A stretch of 10,834 nt of DNA from JBFHDX01 sp041584475. Its GTDB lineage: Bacteria > Pseudomonadota > Alphaproteobacteria > UBA8366 > JADFVY01. The position numbers and the translations under genes were made by a program. The stretch spans positions 1-10,834 of the forward strand of contig JBFHDX010000120.1 of assembly GCA_041584475.1 (NCBI GenBank). Direction: 5' to 3'. Every line of letters starts with the position of its first letter. The stretch's first letter is position 1. The notes beneath the pieces were generated by a model. That model did no database searches. It worked only from the letters and a program-made list of their open reading frames with translations, and had not been told where the DNA came from. Shown here one piece after another: positions 1-6,760 of this stretch.

Positions 1-737
1 CGGCGGACCTGGTTCTCGCCGATACCGAGGGTCACGCGCAGTTCTTCGCCGAGAGCTTCGGCGTGCCCCGGGACCGTCTGGCGGTCGTCCCCGTTGGCGC
101 CGAGGCGCGCTTCCACCCGGCCCCGCTGCGACCGCGCGACGGCCGGCCGCTGCAAGTCCTTTTCTATGGCAGTTTCATCGGCCTGCAGGGGCCGCAATGG
201 ATCGTCGAGGCGGCGCGGGTCTATGCGGGCCCGGCCGTGACATGGCACCTGCTCGGAGAAGGTCCGGAACTGGCCGACTGCCGTCGCCGCGCGGACGGCG
301 TGGAGACCGTGGTTTTCGAGGCGTGGCCGGAACTGCCGGCGGAGCAGCGTCACGAGCCGTGGCGGCGCTTCGCCGACCTGCCGAAGCGCATTCACCGCGC
401 CGACATCCTGCTCGGCGTCTTCGGCACCAGCGCCAAGGCGGGCAGGGTCATTCCCAACAAGGTATTTCAAGCGCTTGCCAGCGGCAGGCCCGTGATCACC
501 AGAGCGGCTGAAGCGTACCCCGCGGCCCTGCGCGATATGGCGGAGCCGGGGATCGCCTGGGTCGCGCCGGGCGACCCGCAGGCGCTGGCCGACGCGGTTG
601 CGCGATGGGCCGAAGCCCCCGATCGCCTGGATGCGCTCGGCGCGGCGGCGGCCGAGAGCTACGAGCGGTATTTCGGCAACCACGTCGTGAACGGGGCATT
701 GATCCAGGCACTGGACCGGCTGGCCCGACAACGCTGA
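1..737 (+). CDS. Glycosyltransferase, GT4-like (C-terminal part, 5' end outside window)
   Basis: The reading frame is open from base 3 to the TGA at 735-737, so the gene begins before the window. The GTG at 63 is an internal codon, because the 20 codons before it read as ordinary coding sequence (LVLADTEGHAQFF). The visible part runs from the end of the acceptor domain (VVPVGAEARFHP) through a Rossmann-like donor domain (VLFYGSFIGLQG). It then reaches the nucleotide-sugar binding segment with VIPNKVFQALASGRPVIT, which in GT-B family 4 enzymes contacts the donor diphosphate and sugar. It would transfer a sugar from a nucleotide donor to a lipid- or glycan-linked acceptor at the cytoplasmic membrane face. 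The 3,6-dideoxysugar genes downstream suggest work on a surface polysaccharide. Donor and acceptor cannot be read from the sequence. Confidence 0.85.
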   Translation, partial: ADLVLADTEGHAQFFAESFGVPRDRLAVVPVGAEARFHPAPLRPRDGRPLQVLFYGSFIGLQGPQWIVEAARVYAGPAVTWHLLGEGPELADCRRRADGVETVVFEAWPELPAEQRHEPWRRFADLPKRIHRADILLGVFGTSAKAGRVIPNKVFQALASGRPVITRAAEAYPAALRDMAEPGIAWVAPGDPQALADAVARWAEAPDRLDALGAAAAESYERYFGNHVVNGALIQALDRLARQR

Positions 738-769
738 CGCGGCGCTGCGGGCAGCGGCGATCCGCATCC

Positions 770-800
770 TTCACAGGCGACCGGAACCTGTGCTTATGCT
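770..800 (+). promoter_or_regulatory. Possible weak sigma70-like promoter before the ketopantoate-reductase-like gene
   Basis: TTCACA (770-775) and TATGCT (795-800) resemble -35 and -10 boxes, but the spacer is 19 bp, which is long. The site lies in the 113-bp gap after the glycosyltransferase and would give a leader of roughly 45 nt. The match is suggestive only; read-through from the upstream gene is equally possible. Confidence 0.25.
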
Positions 801-836
801 TGTCCGGTCACGACAGCTCGTATCAACCCCGGCAAA

Positions 837-842
837 GGGAGG
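837..842 (+). promoter_or_regulatory. Shine-Dalgarno GGGAGG that points to an ATT start codon
   Basis: GGGAGG lies in the run AAAGGGAGG and is followed by 8 nt and then ATT at 851. The spacing is ideal for ATT and poor for any conventional start: the nearest in-frame TTG (800) and CTG (788) both lie upstream of this site. It therefore decides the start of the gene at 851. Confidence 0.65.
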
Positions 843-850
843 CCCGAACC

Positions 851-1882
851 ATTAAGATCTGCATTTACGGTGCCGGCGCGATCGGCGGCTATCTCGGCGT
901 GCAGCTCTCGCTTGCCGGTCACGACGTGTCGCTGATCGCACGCGGGGCGCACCTCGCGGCGATGCGGAACCACGGCCTGCGCCTGCGGATCGGGGGCGAG
1001 GAGCGCGTCGCCAAGGCGTTTTGCACCGACGACCCCTCCGAAATCGGACCGCAGGACTACGTCATCGTCGCCCTCAAATCCCATCAGGCCTACGACGCCG
1101 TGGACCAGATCAAACTGCTTCTGGGCCCGGAGACGGCGGTCGTGACTGCGATGAACGGCGTGCCGTGGTGGTACTTCTACAAGCTGCCCGGGCAGTACGA
1201 GAACCACCATGTCGAGGCCGTCGATCCCTATGGCAAGCAGTGGAAGACGATCGGACCGGAGCGCGCGATCGGGTGCGTCGTCTATCCTGCGACCGAGATC
1301 GAGGAGCCGGGCGTCATCAAGCACGTCTACGGCAACAAGTTCACGCTCGGCGAGCCCGACGGCTCGAGTTCGGACCGCTGCCAGCGCCTGAGCGAGGCCC
1401 TGGAGAAATCGGATATCCGGGCGCCGGTGCGCGACAACATCCGGGACGACATCTGGATCAAGCTGTGGGGCAATCTCTGCTTCAACCCGATCAGCGCTCT
1501 GACCCGTGCGACGCTCGACATCGTGGCCACCGACCCGGCGACGCGGGCCCTGGCGCGGACCATGATGCTCGAGGCCCAGGCGATCGGCGAGCATCTCGGC
1601 GTCCATTTCCGGGTCGACGTGCAGCGCCGCGTGGACGGAGCGGCGGCGGTGGGCGCGCACAAGACGTCGATGCTCCAGGACCTGGAAAAGGGCCGGCCGA
1701 TGGAGATCGATGCGCTGGTGACCGCGGTGCAGGAAATGGGGCGCCTTACCGGTGTTCCGACGCCGGCGATCGACACCGTGCTGGGGCTCGTGCAGCAGCT
1801 CGGCCGCTCGGCGGGTCTGTATCCGACGTTCACCGAGCCCGAGGAACTCAGCGCCGATATCGAATCCGGTCTCGTCGATTGA
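851..1882 (+). CDS. 2-dehydropantoate 2-reductase (ApbA/PanE) family protein, apparent ATT start
   Basis: 343 aa from the ATT. The N-terminal Rossmann motif GAGAIGG (residues 7-13) binds NADPH, and VALKSHQ (73-79) and NGVPWW (102-107) follow as in ketopantoate reductases. The C-terminal helical domain holds IWIKLWGNLCFNPISAL, with the family's catalytic lysine at K204, and SMLQDLEKGRPMEID, with the substrate-binding glutamate near E285. The family reduces 2-dehydropantoate to pantoate in coenzyme A synthesis. Many genomes carry paralogues with other 2-keto acid substrates, so no gene symbol is given. The first residue after the SD lines up with the usual first methionine (xKICIYGAGAIGG), which supports ATT initiation; a TTG at 800 would add 17 residues with no homology I recognise. 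It sits between a glycosyltransferase and rfbH, with 153 bp before rfbH, so membership in the sugar operon is uncertain. Confidence 0.8.
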   Translation: MKICIYGAGAIGGYLGVQLSLAGHDVSLIARGAHLAAMRNHGLRLRIGGEERVAKAFCTDDPSEIGPQDYVIVALKSHQAYDAVDQIKLLLGPETAVVTAMNGVPWWYFYKLPGQYENHHVEAVDPYGKQWKTIGPERAIGCVVYPATEIEEPGVIKHVYGNKFTLGEPDGSSSDRCQRLSEALEKSDIRAPVRDNIRDDIWIKLWGNLCFNPISALTRATLDIVATDPATRALARTMMLEAQAIGEHLGVHFRVDVQRRVDGAAAVGAHKTSMLQDLEKGRPMEIDALVTAVQEMGRLTGVPTPAIDTVLGLVQQLGRSAGLYPTFTEPEELSADIESGLVD

Positions 1883-2035
1883 TCGCGGCTCCCGGGCGGA
1901 CGCGGTGCGCCGCACCCCTGGCATCGAACGGATTGCCCGGGCACACCGGTTTCGGTTTGAACGAAGCGGAAACAGCGGCTAAGACAACGGCAACCCGCGG
2001 CGGGCGGGTCCGCTTTCGAGAAGGTACGCACAGGC

Positions 2036-3364
2036 ATGGATAGTCAGCACGCCGCCCGGCGCGATATCCTGGAACTCTGCCGACGATATTTCGACGCCAG
2101 GGGCGAGCCGGCCTTCATCCCCGGGCAGACCTACATTCCGGTCTCCGGCAAGGTGCTCGACGCCGATGACCTGGTCAATCTGGTCGACGCCTCGCTCGAC
2201 ATGTGGCTTACCGCGGGCCGCTTCGGCGCCCAGTTCGAAACGGCGATCGCGCAGCGCATCGGCGTGAAATATGCGCACATGACCGTCTCCGGGTCGGCCG
2301 CCAATCTGCTCGCGTTCACGTGTCTGACGTCCCCCAGGTTGCGGGCGCGAATCGAGCCGGGGTCCGAGGTCGTCACGGTGGCGGCCGGGTTCCCGACGAC
2401 GGTCGCCCCGATCGTCCAGAATCGCTGCGTGCCGGTGTTCGTCGACGTCGATCCGGCGACGCACAACATCGACGCGAGCCGCGTCGCCGATGCGGTCGGC
2501 CCGAAGACGCGCGCCATCATGATCGCCCACACGCTCGGCAATCCGTTCGATCTCGACACGGTCATGGCGATCGCCAAGGAACACGATCTGTACGTCGTCG
2601 AGGACTGCTGCGACGCCTTCGGCGCAACCTACCGCGACCAGCACGTCGGCAGCTTCGGCAATGTCGGCACGCTGAGCTTCTATCCGGCGCACCACATCAC
2701 GACGGGCGAGGGCGGCGCGGTGTTCACGCGACGCAAATCGCTGTCGCGTCTCATCGAGAGCTACCGCGACTGGGGCCGCGACTGCTGGTGCAAGCCGGGC
2801 GACCAGGACACCTGCGGCAAGCGATTCGCGTGGAAGCTGGGCGACCTGCCGTTCGGCTACGATCACAAATACATTTACTCCCACCTCGGCTACAACCTCA
2901 AGGCGACGGACATGCAGGCGGCCGTCGGGCTGAGCCAGATCGCCAAGCTCGACCGCTTCGTCGAGCTCCGACGCGAGAATTTCCGGGCGCTCGAGTCGGC
3001 GTTCCGCGCCGAGGGGCTGGACGAGTATTTCAGCATCGCCGAGGCGACGCCCAACTCGCAGCCAAGCTGGTTCGGCTTTCCGTTGACGATCCGCGACGGA
3101 GCCCCGTTCGAGCGCCGCGCCGTGATCTCGTTCCTCGAGCAACGCCGCATCGGCACGCGTCTGCTGTTCGCCGGCAACCTCTTGCGCCAGCCGGCCTTCG
3201 CGAATGTCGAGCATCGGGTCGTCGGGCCGCTGACCGCAACCGAGAAGACGATGAACGACACGTTCTGGATCGGCGTCTGGCCGGGGATCGGCGCGCCGGA
3301 ACGCGCCTACATGGTCGAGACGTTCCGCGACATGGTTCGGGCGCTGCCGCGACGGGAGCAATGA
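2036..3364 (+). CDS. rfbH: CDP-4-dehydro-6-deoxyglucose 3-dehydrase (E1; RfbH/AscC/DdhC)
   Basis: 442 aa, the full length of the family. E1 is a cytoplasmic PMP- and [2Fe-2S]-dependent enzyme that dehydrates CDP-4-keto-6-deoxyglucose at C3; with the reductase E3 this gives the 3,6-dideoxy sugar. The fold is that of the DegT/DnrJ aminotransferases. The PLP-binding lysine is replaced by histidine in SFYPAHHITTGEGG (H219, H220), which is the hallmark of E1. The cysteines C192, C250, C252 and C260 have exactly the C-X57-C-X1-C-X7-C spacing reported for the E1 iron-sulfur centre. The ATG at 2036 has AAGG (2021-2024) 11 nt upstream. The stop overlaps the next start as ATGA (3361-3364), implying translational coupling to the 4-ketosugar reductase. 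No E3 gene is visible in the window, so the electron donor must be encoded elsewhere. Confidence 0.95.
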   Translation: MDSQHAARRDILELCRRYFDARGEPAFIPGQTYIPVSGKVLDADDLVNLVDASLDMWLTAGRFGAQFETAIAQRIGVKYAHMTVSGSAANLLAFTCLTSPRLRARIEPGSEVVTVAAGFPTTVAPIVQNRCVPVFVDVDPATHNIDASRVADAVGPKTRAIMIAHTLGNPFDLDTVMAIAKEHDLYVVEDCCDAFGATYRDQHVGSFGNVGTLSFYPAHHITTGEGGAVFTRRKSLSRLIESYRDWGRDCWCKPGDQDTCGKRFAWKLGDLPFGYDHKYIYSHLGYNLKATDMQAAVGLSQIAKLDRFVELRRENFRALESAFRAEGLDEYFSIAEATPNSQPSWFGFPLTIRDGAPFERRAVISFLEQRRIGTRLLFAGNLLRQPAFANVEHRVVGPLTATEKTMNDTFWIGVWPGIGAPERAYMVETFRDMVRALPRREQ

Positions 3365-4248
3365 AACGGGCGCTGATCACGGGGGGCAGCGGCTTTGTCG
3401 GACGGCATCTGGCGCGGCGGCTGACGGCCAGCGGCGTCGAGCTCCACGCCGTCGTGCGCGCGCGCAGCGATACCACCGCGCTGCCGCCGGAAGCACGGCT
3501 CCACGGCTACGGCGGCGCGCCCGCCGAGCTGGCGGATATCGTCGACGCGGCGCGACCCGACGTGACGTTCCACCTGGCGTCGCACTTTCGCGCCGAACAC
3601 GAGCCGCAGGACCTGGAGCCGCTGATCGCATCCAACGTCGCCTTCGGCACCTATCTCGCCGACGCCCTGTGCCGGCACCCGCCGGCGCGCCTGGTCAATT
3701 GCGGCACCGCGTGGCAGCATTTCGGCGACCGCGACTACGACCCGGTGTGCCTGTACGCCGCGACCAAGCAGGCGTTCGAGGCGGTACTCGAATATTACGT
3801 GGCGGCGCGAGGCCTGCGCGTGACGACGCTGAAACTGTTCGACAGCTACGGACCGGATGACCCGCGCGGCAAGCTGGTCGGCGCGCTGATGCAGGCGGCC
3901 GCCAGCGGGCGACCGCTCGAATTGTCGCCCGGCGAACAGCGTATCGACCTGGTGCATGTCGACGACCTGGTGCGCGCCTTCGAGATCGCGGCGGGTCGGC
4001 TGGCCGACGACGAACCGCGATCCGAGGCATTCGCGCTTTCGTCGGGCCGGACCGTCACGCTGCGCGAGCTCGTGTCGCTGGTCGAAGCGGTCAGCGGTCG
4101 GCCGGTCGGCGCGAACTGGGGCGCACGCCCGTACCGGGCCCGCGAAGTGATGGTCCCGTGGTCCCGTGGCCGCCCGCTGCCCGGCTGGCAGCCCGAAATC
4201 GGCCTCGAGGACGGCCTGCGGACGCTCTGGAATGCGGAACATGTTTGA
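3361..4248 (+). CDS. NAD(P)-dependent epimerase/dehydratase, probable CDP-3,6-dideoxyhexose 4-ketoreductase
   Basis: 295 aa, extended short-chain dehydrogenase. The N-terminus carries the dinucleotide motif GGSGFVGRH (G8, G11, G14). The catalytic set is T116 in NCGTAWQHFG, and Y132 with K136 in YAATK. The C-terminal half has SPGEQRIDLVHVDDLVRAF and ends with a W-P/G-W-type tail (PGWQPEIGLEDGLRTLW), a layout that recalls CDP-abequose synthase (RfbJ) and related 4-ketoreductases. It would reduce the C4 ketone of a CDP-3,6-dideoxy-4-hexulose in the cytoplasm. The start overlaps the rfbH stop (ATGA) and the stop overlaps the following epimerase, so the three are probably co-translated. With the epimerase next door the natural counterpart is AscF of the ascarylose route; a C3 or C4 epimerase of the same fold cannot be excluded. 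Confidence 0.8.
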   Translation: MKRALITGGSGFVGRHLARRLTASGVELHAVVRARSDTTALPPEARLHGYGGAPAELADIVDAARPDVTFHLASHFRAEHEPQDLEPLIASNVAFGTYLADALCRHPPARLVNCGTAWQHFGDRDYDPVCLYAATKQAFEAVLEYYVAARGLRVTTLKLFDSYGPDDPRGKLVGALMQAAASGRPLELSPGEQRIDLVHVDDLVRAFEIAAGRLADDEPRSEAFALSSGRTVTLRELVSLVEAVSGRPVGANWGARPYRAREVMVPWSRGRPLPGWQPEIGLEDGLRTLWNAEHV

Positions 4249-4804
4249 CTTCGTGCCGCTGTCGGTCCCCGGCGTCGTCGAGCTGCGTCCGACGGTGCAC
4301 GTCGATCCGCGCGGCCGTTTCGTCAAGCTCCTGCACGCCGACGCGTTCGAGGCGGCCGGCCTCGATTCCGGGTTCCGGGAGGCATACTGGACCTTTTCGG
4401 TCCGCGGCGTCGTGCGGGGCCTGCATTTCCAGTTGCCGCCCCACGACCATGCAAAGCTTGTCACCTGCGTTCACGGCGCGGCGTTCGATGCGGCGGTCGA
4501 TTTGCGTCGCGGCTCACCCGCCTACGGCCGTCACAGCGTCGTGCGGCTGCGCGCCGACACCGGCAACGCCGTCTACATTCCCCGCGGCGTCGCCCACGGA
4601 TTCTGCGTCGAGGGCGACGTCGCGGTACTGCTCTACATGACGACCAGCGTCCATGCGCCCGCGGCGGACACCGGCATACGCTGGGATTCGGCGGGTATCG
4701 ACTGGCCGCTACGCGAACCGATCATTTCCGAACGCGACGCCGGCCTGCCGCCGCTTGCCGAGTTCGACAGCCCGTTTCGCTACGCGTCGTCCAGCGCCGA
4801 GTAA
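4241..4804 (+). CDS. RmlC-like nucleotide-sugar epimerase, candidate AscE-type 5-epimerase
   Basis: 187 aa cupin of the dTDP-4-dehydrorhamnose 3,5-epimerase family (typically about 180 aa). It keeps the family landmarks: GVVRGLHFQ with H62, the lysine K72 in AKLV, IPRGVAHGF with H119, Y132 in LLYMTT, and the late aspartate D166 in ISERDAG. The tyrosine pair that usually follows (TTxYYxP) reads TTSVHAP here, a substitution in the substrate pocket. ATG 4241 overlaps the upstream stop by 8 nt; ATG 4232 is an alternative adding three residues. Neither has a strong SD, which suits coupling. Among CDP-sugar genes the expected role is C5 epimerisation of the CDP-3,6-dideoxy-4-hexulose, as for AscE. 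No other rhamnose gene (rmlA, B, D) is seen here, which argues against dTDP-rhamnose. The 3' end overlaps rfbG on the opposite strand by 25 bp. Confidence 0.8.
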   Translation: MFDFVPLSVPGVVELRPTVHVDPRGRFVKLLHADAFEAAGLDSGFREAYWTFSVRGVVRGLHFQLPPHDHAKLVTCVHGAAFDAAVDLRRGSPAYGRHSVVRLRADTGNAVYIPRGVAHGFCVEGDVAVLLYMTTSVHAPAADTGIRWDSAGIDWPLREPIISERDAGLPPLAEFDSPFRYASSSAE

Positions 4805-5838
4805 CGCATGATCTGATCGTCGGTCAGCACGCGGGGGTCGTCGCCAGCGCGCCAACGCGCGTACCACTCGGCGGTCCAGTCGAGGGCCTGGCGAACATCG
4901 AGCCTCGCGCGCCAGTCGAGCGCCCTGGCGGCCAGGCCCGCGTCGAGCAGCAGCGACTTCTTCTCGCGCGTCGCCGGCGCCGGGACGGCCTTCCATGCGT
5001 TCTCGGATCCCAGGCGCTCGGCTAGGTGCCGCACGACCTCCTCGACCGTGCATCGCGCCGGCGTGTGCGGCCCGAAATTGAGCGCAAGCGGCACCTGTTC
5101 TCCCTCGGCCAGCCGTTGCGCGTATCGCAGATATCCGGCCAGCGGATCGAGCACGTGCTGCCACGGCCGCACCGCCTCCGGCTGCCGTAATTCCAGCGTC
5201 TCGCTGCGCGTCGCCGCGCGGATGAAATCGGGAACCAGCCGGTCCGCGGCCCAGTCGCCGCCGCCGATGACGTTGCCGGCGCGCGCCGTCGCCAGCGGCG
5301 GCCCCGACGCGAAGAAGCTGCTGCGCCACGCGCCGACGGCGATCTCGGTCGCCGCCTTCGAGCTCGAATACGGATCGTCGCCGCCGAGCGCGTCGTCCTC
5401 AGTGAACGGATGTCCGGACTCGGTGTTGCGGTATACCTTGTCGCTGGTGACCACGAGGATGGCGCGGACCGCCGGAACGCCGCGCAGCGCCTCGAGCAGG
5501 TTGACCGTGCCGCTGACGTTGCTCGCCCACGTGCCCGCCGGGTCCCGGTACGAGCGCGGCAGCAGTGCCTGCGCGGCCATGTGGATGACGATTTCCGGCT
5601 CGCTCCCGGCGACCACCGCACGGAGTTTCTGCGCGTCGAGCAGGTCGAACTCGTGCGACTCGAGCGAGTCCCAGGGTCTCAGCAGCTCGAAAAGGCTGGG
5701 CTCGGTCTCTGGCGGCAGCGCGATGCCGGTCATCGCCGCGCCGAGCCGCTCCAGCCAGCGGCACAACCAGGCACCCTTGAATCCCGTATGGCCGGTAACC
5801 AGAACGCGCCGGCCGCGCCAGAACTCGGGTTCGGTCAC
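4780..5838 (-). CDS. rfbG: CDP-glucose 4,6-dehydratase
   Basis: 352 aa extended SDR enzyme that converts CDP-glucose to CDP-4-dehydro-6-deoxyglucose using bound NAD, the substrate of the E1 enzyme encoded at 2036-3364. Landmarks are the nucleotide motif GHTGFKG (residues 16-22), the family's HMAAQALLPRSY (86-97), TSDK (131-134) at the position of the active-site acid pair, and YSSSK (Y157, K161). Two GTG codons in tandem, 5841 and 5838, can start it. The second is chosen because GGAG at 5845-5848 lies 6 nt before it, against 3 nt for the first, and because it forms a GTGA overlap with the rfbF stop. The gene therefore follows rfbF in a coupled two-gene unit. Its last 25 bp are antisense to the end of the RmlC-like gene. 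Confidence 0.95.
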   Translation of the reverse strand: MTEPEFWRGRRVLVTGHTGFKGAWLCRWLERLGAAMTGIALPPETEPSLFELLRPWDSLESHEFDLLDAQKLRAVVAGSEPEIVIHMAAQALLPRSYRDPAGTWASNVSGTVNLLEALRGVPAVRAILVVTSDKVYRNTESGHPFTEDDALGGDDPYSSSKAATEIAVGAWRSSFFASGPPLATARAGNVIGGGDWAADRLVPDFIRAATRSETLELRQPEAVRPWQHVLDPLAGYLRYAQRLAEGEQVPLALNFGPHTPARCTVEEVVRHLAERLGSENAWKAVPAPATREKKSLLLDAGLAARALDWRARLDVRQALDWTAEWYARWRAGDDPRVLTDDQIMRYSALDDA

Positions 5839-6605
5839 CACACTCTCCAGGGCGCCGCACCGCCGCTCCAGAGCTCTTCGAGCCGCTGCTTGTCGCGCAG
5901 CGTGTCCATGGCCTGCCAGAACCCGAGATGGCGGTACGCCATCAGCTCCCCGCTCCGCGCGAGGGATTCCAGGGGCTTTCGCTCCCAGATCGAGTCGTCG
6001 CCGTCGATCGGCGCAAGCGCACTCGGCGAGAGGACGAAAAATCCGCCATTGATGAACCCGCCGTCGCCCTTCGGCTTCTCCGAGAACCCGGTCACCCGGT
6101 CATCGTCCAGCGTCGCCGCGCCGAAGCGCCCGGGCGGCTGCACCACCGTCATCGTCGCCGCCTTGCCGTGCTCCCGGTGGAAGGCGATCGACGCCGTGAC
6201 GTCGATATCGGCCAGCCCGTCGCCATAGGTCATGCAGAAGGCATCCTCGCCGGCGACCCAGTCGGCGATGCGGCGCAGCCGGCCGCCGGTCTGCGTCTGC
6301 GCGCCCGTGTCGACCAGCGTCACCCGCCACGGTTCGGCCGACGTCGAGTGATAGACCATCTCGTTGCGGCCGAGATCGAGCGTCACGTCCGAGCGGTGCA
6401 GGACGTAGTTGGTGAAGTACTCCTTGATGACGTATCCCTTGTAACCGAGGCAGACGATGAAATCCGTGATGTCGTGCGCCGCATAGATCTTCATGATGTG
6501 CCACAGCATCGGATAGCCACCGATCTCGACCATCGGCTTCGGCCGGATCTCGGTCTCTTCGGCGAGGCGGGTGCCGAGCCCGCCGGCGAGGATCACCGCT
6601 TTCAC
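5835..6605 (-). CDS. rfbF: Glucose-1-phosphate cytidylyltransferase
   Basis: 256 aa, the usual length. It joins CTP and glucose-1-phosphate to give CDP-glucose and pyrophosphate, the first step of all CDP-3,6-dideoxyhexose routes. The N-terminus has the nucleotidyltransferase signature AGGLGTRL followed by RPKPMVEIGG (K23), then LWHIMKIY, typical of RfbF/AscA/DdhA. The metal-binding segment MTYGDGLADID lies at about 125-135, and EKPKGDGGFINGGFF matches the sugar-binding region. The start is GTG at 6605 with a strong SD, AGGAGG (6611-6616), 5 nt before it. The stop TGA overlaps the rfbG start. The gene is first in a minus-strand pair and lies downstream of the tRNA-Leu in the same direction; I see no convincing promoter of its own in 6617-6737. 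Confidence 0.96.
   Translation of the reverse strand: MKAVILAGGLGTRLAEETEIRPKPMVEIGGYPMLWHIMKIYAAHDITDFIVCLGYKGYVIKEYFTNYVLHRSDVTLDLGRNEMVYHSTSAEPWRVTLVDTGAQTQTGGRLRRIADWVAGEDAFCMTYGDGLADIDVTASIAFHREHGKAATMTVVQPPGRFGAATLDDDRVTGFSEKPKGDGGFINGGFFVLSPSALAPIDGDDSIWERKPLESLARSGELMAYRHLGFWQAMDTLRDKQRLEELWSGGAAPWRVW
5845..5848 (-). promoter_or_regulatory. Ribosome binding site deciding the rfbG start
   Basis: GGAG on the minus strand lies within the rfbF coding end. It is 6 nt before the GTG at 5838 and only 3 nt before the GTG at 5841, so it favours the second GTG and the GTGA stop/start overlap. Confidence 0.55.
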
Positions 6606-6631
6606 CGTTTCCTCCTGCTCGTCCCTCGAAG

Positions 6632-6660
6632 CGACCGCCGGGCCCGCGCCGGGGCGGTCG
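6632..6660 (-). promoter_or_regulatory. Leader hairpin upstream of rfbF
   Basis: A perfect 8-bp inverted repeat (CGACCGCC / GGCGGTCG) with a 13-nt GC-rich loop lies between the tRNA and the rfbF SD; its edge is about 15 nt before the AGGAGG. No T-run follows, so it is not a classical terminator. It could be a 5' UTR structure of the rfbFG message, an RNA end after the tRNA, or chance in GC-rich DNA. Confidence 0.35.
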
Positions 6661-6737
6661 GTCCCAACAATGTGCGCGGTGGACGGCGATGCATGATGTC
6701 AGGATCTGGAAGCTGCTGTTGCGCGGAAGTGCCGTCC

Positions 6738-6755
6738 CGCGGGCTTTCACCCGCG
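6738..6755 (-). terminator. Candidate hairpin terminator or processing site after tRNA-Leu
   Basis: CGCGGG and CCCGCG form a perfect 6-bp stem with a 6-nt loop, starting 5 nt after the encoded CCA of the tRNA. The position suits a tRNA 3' trailer end. A T-tract is missing, so termination would be weak and read-through into rfbF remains possible. Confidence 0.4.
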
Positions 6756-6760
6756 AATCT

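Noticed and set aside
794..1924. Long minus-strand frame of 376 codons opposite the ketopantoate-reductase-like gene
   Set aside because: Arginine-, histidine- and aspartate-rich antisense shadow typical of GC-rich DNA; the plus strand has clear family motifs.
1883..2035. Possible terminator or promoter between the ketopantoate-reductase-like gene and rfbH
   Set aside because: Only a 4-bp GC stem (GCGG/CCGC) and no T-run, and no pair of -35/-10 boxes with acceptable spacing; nothing worth annotating.
1979..3361. 460-codon minus-strand frame opposite rfbH
   Set aside because: Biased composition without recognisable domains; it mirrors the third-position GC of rfbH.
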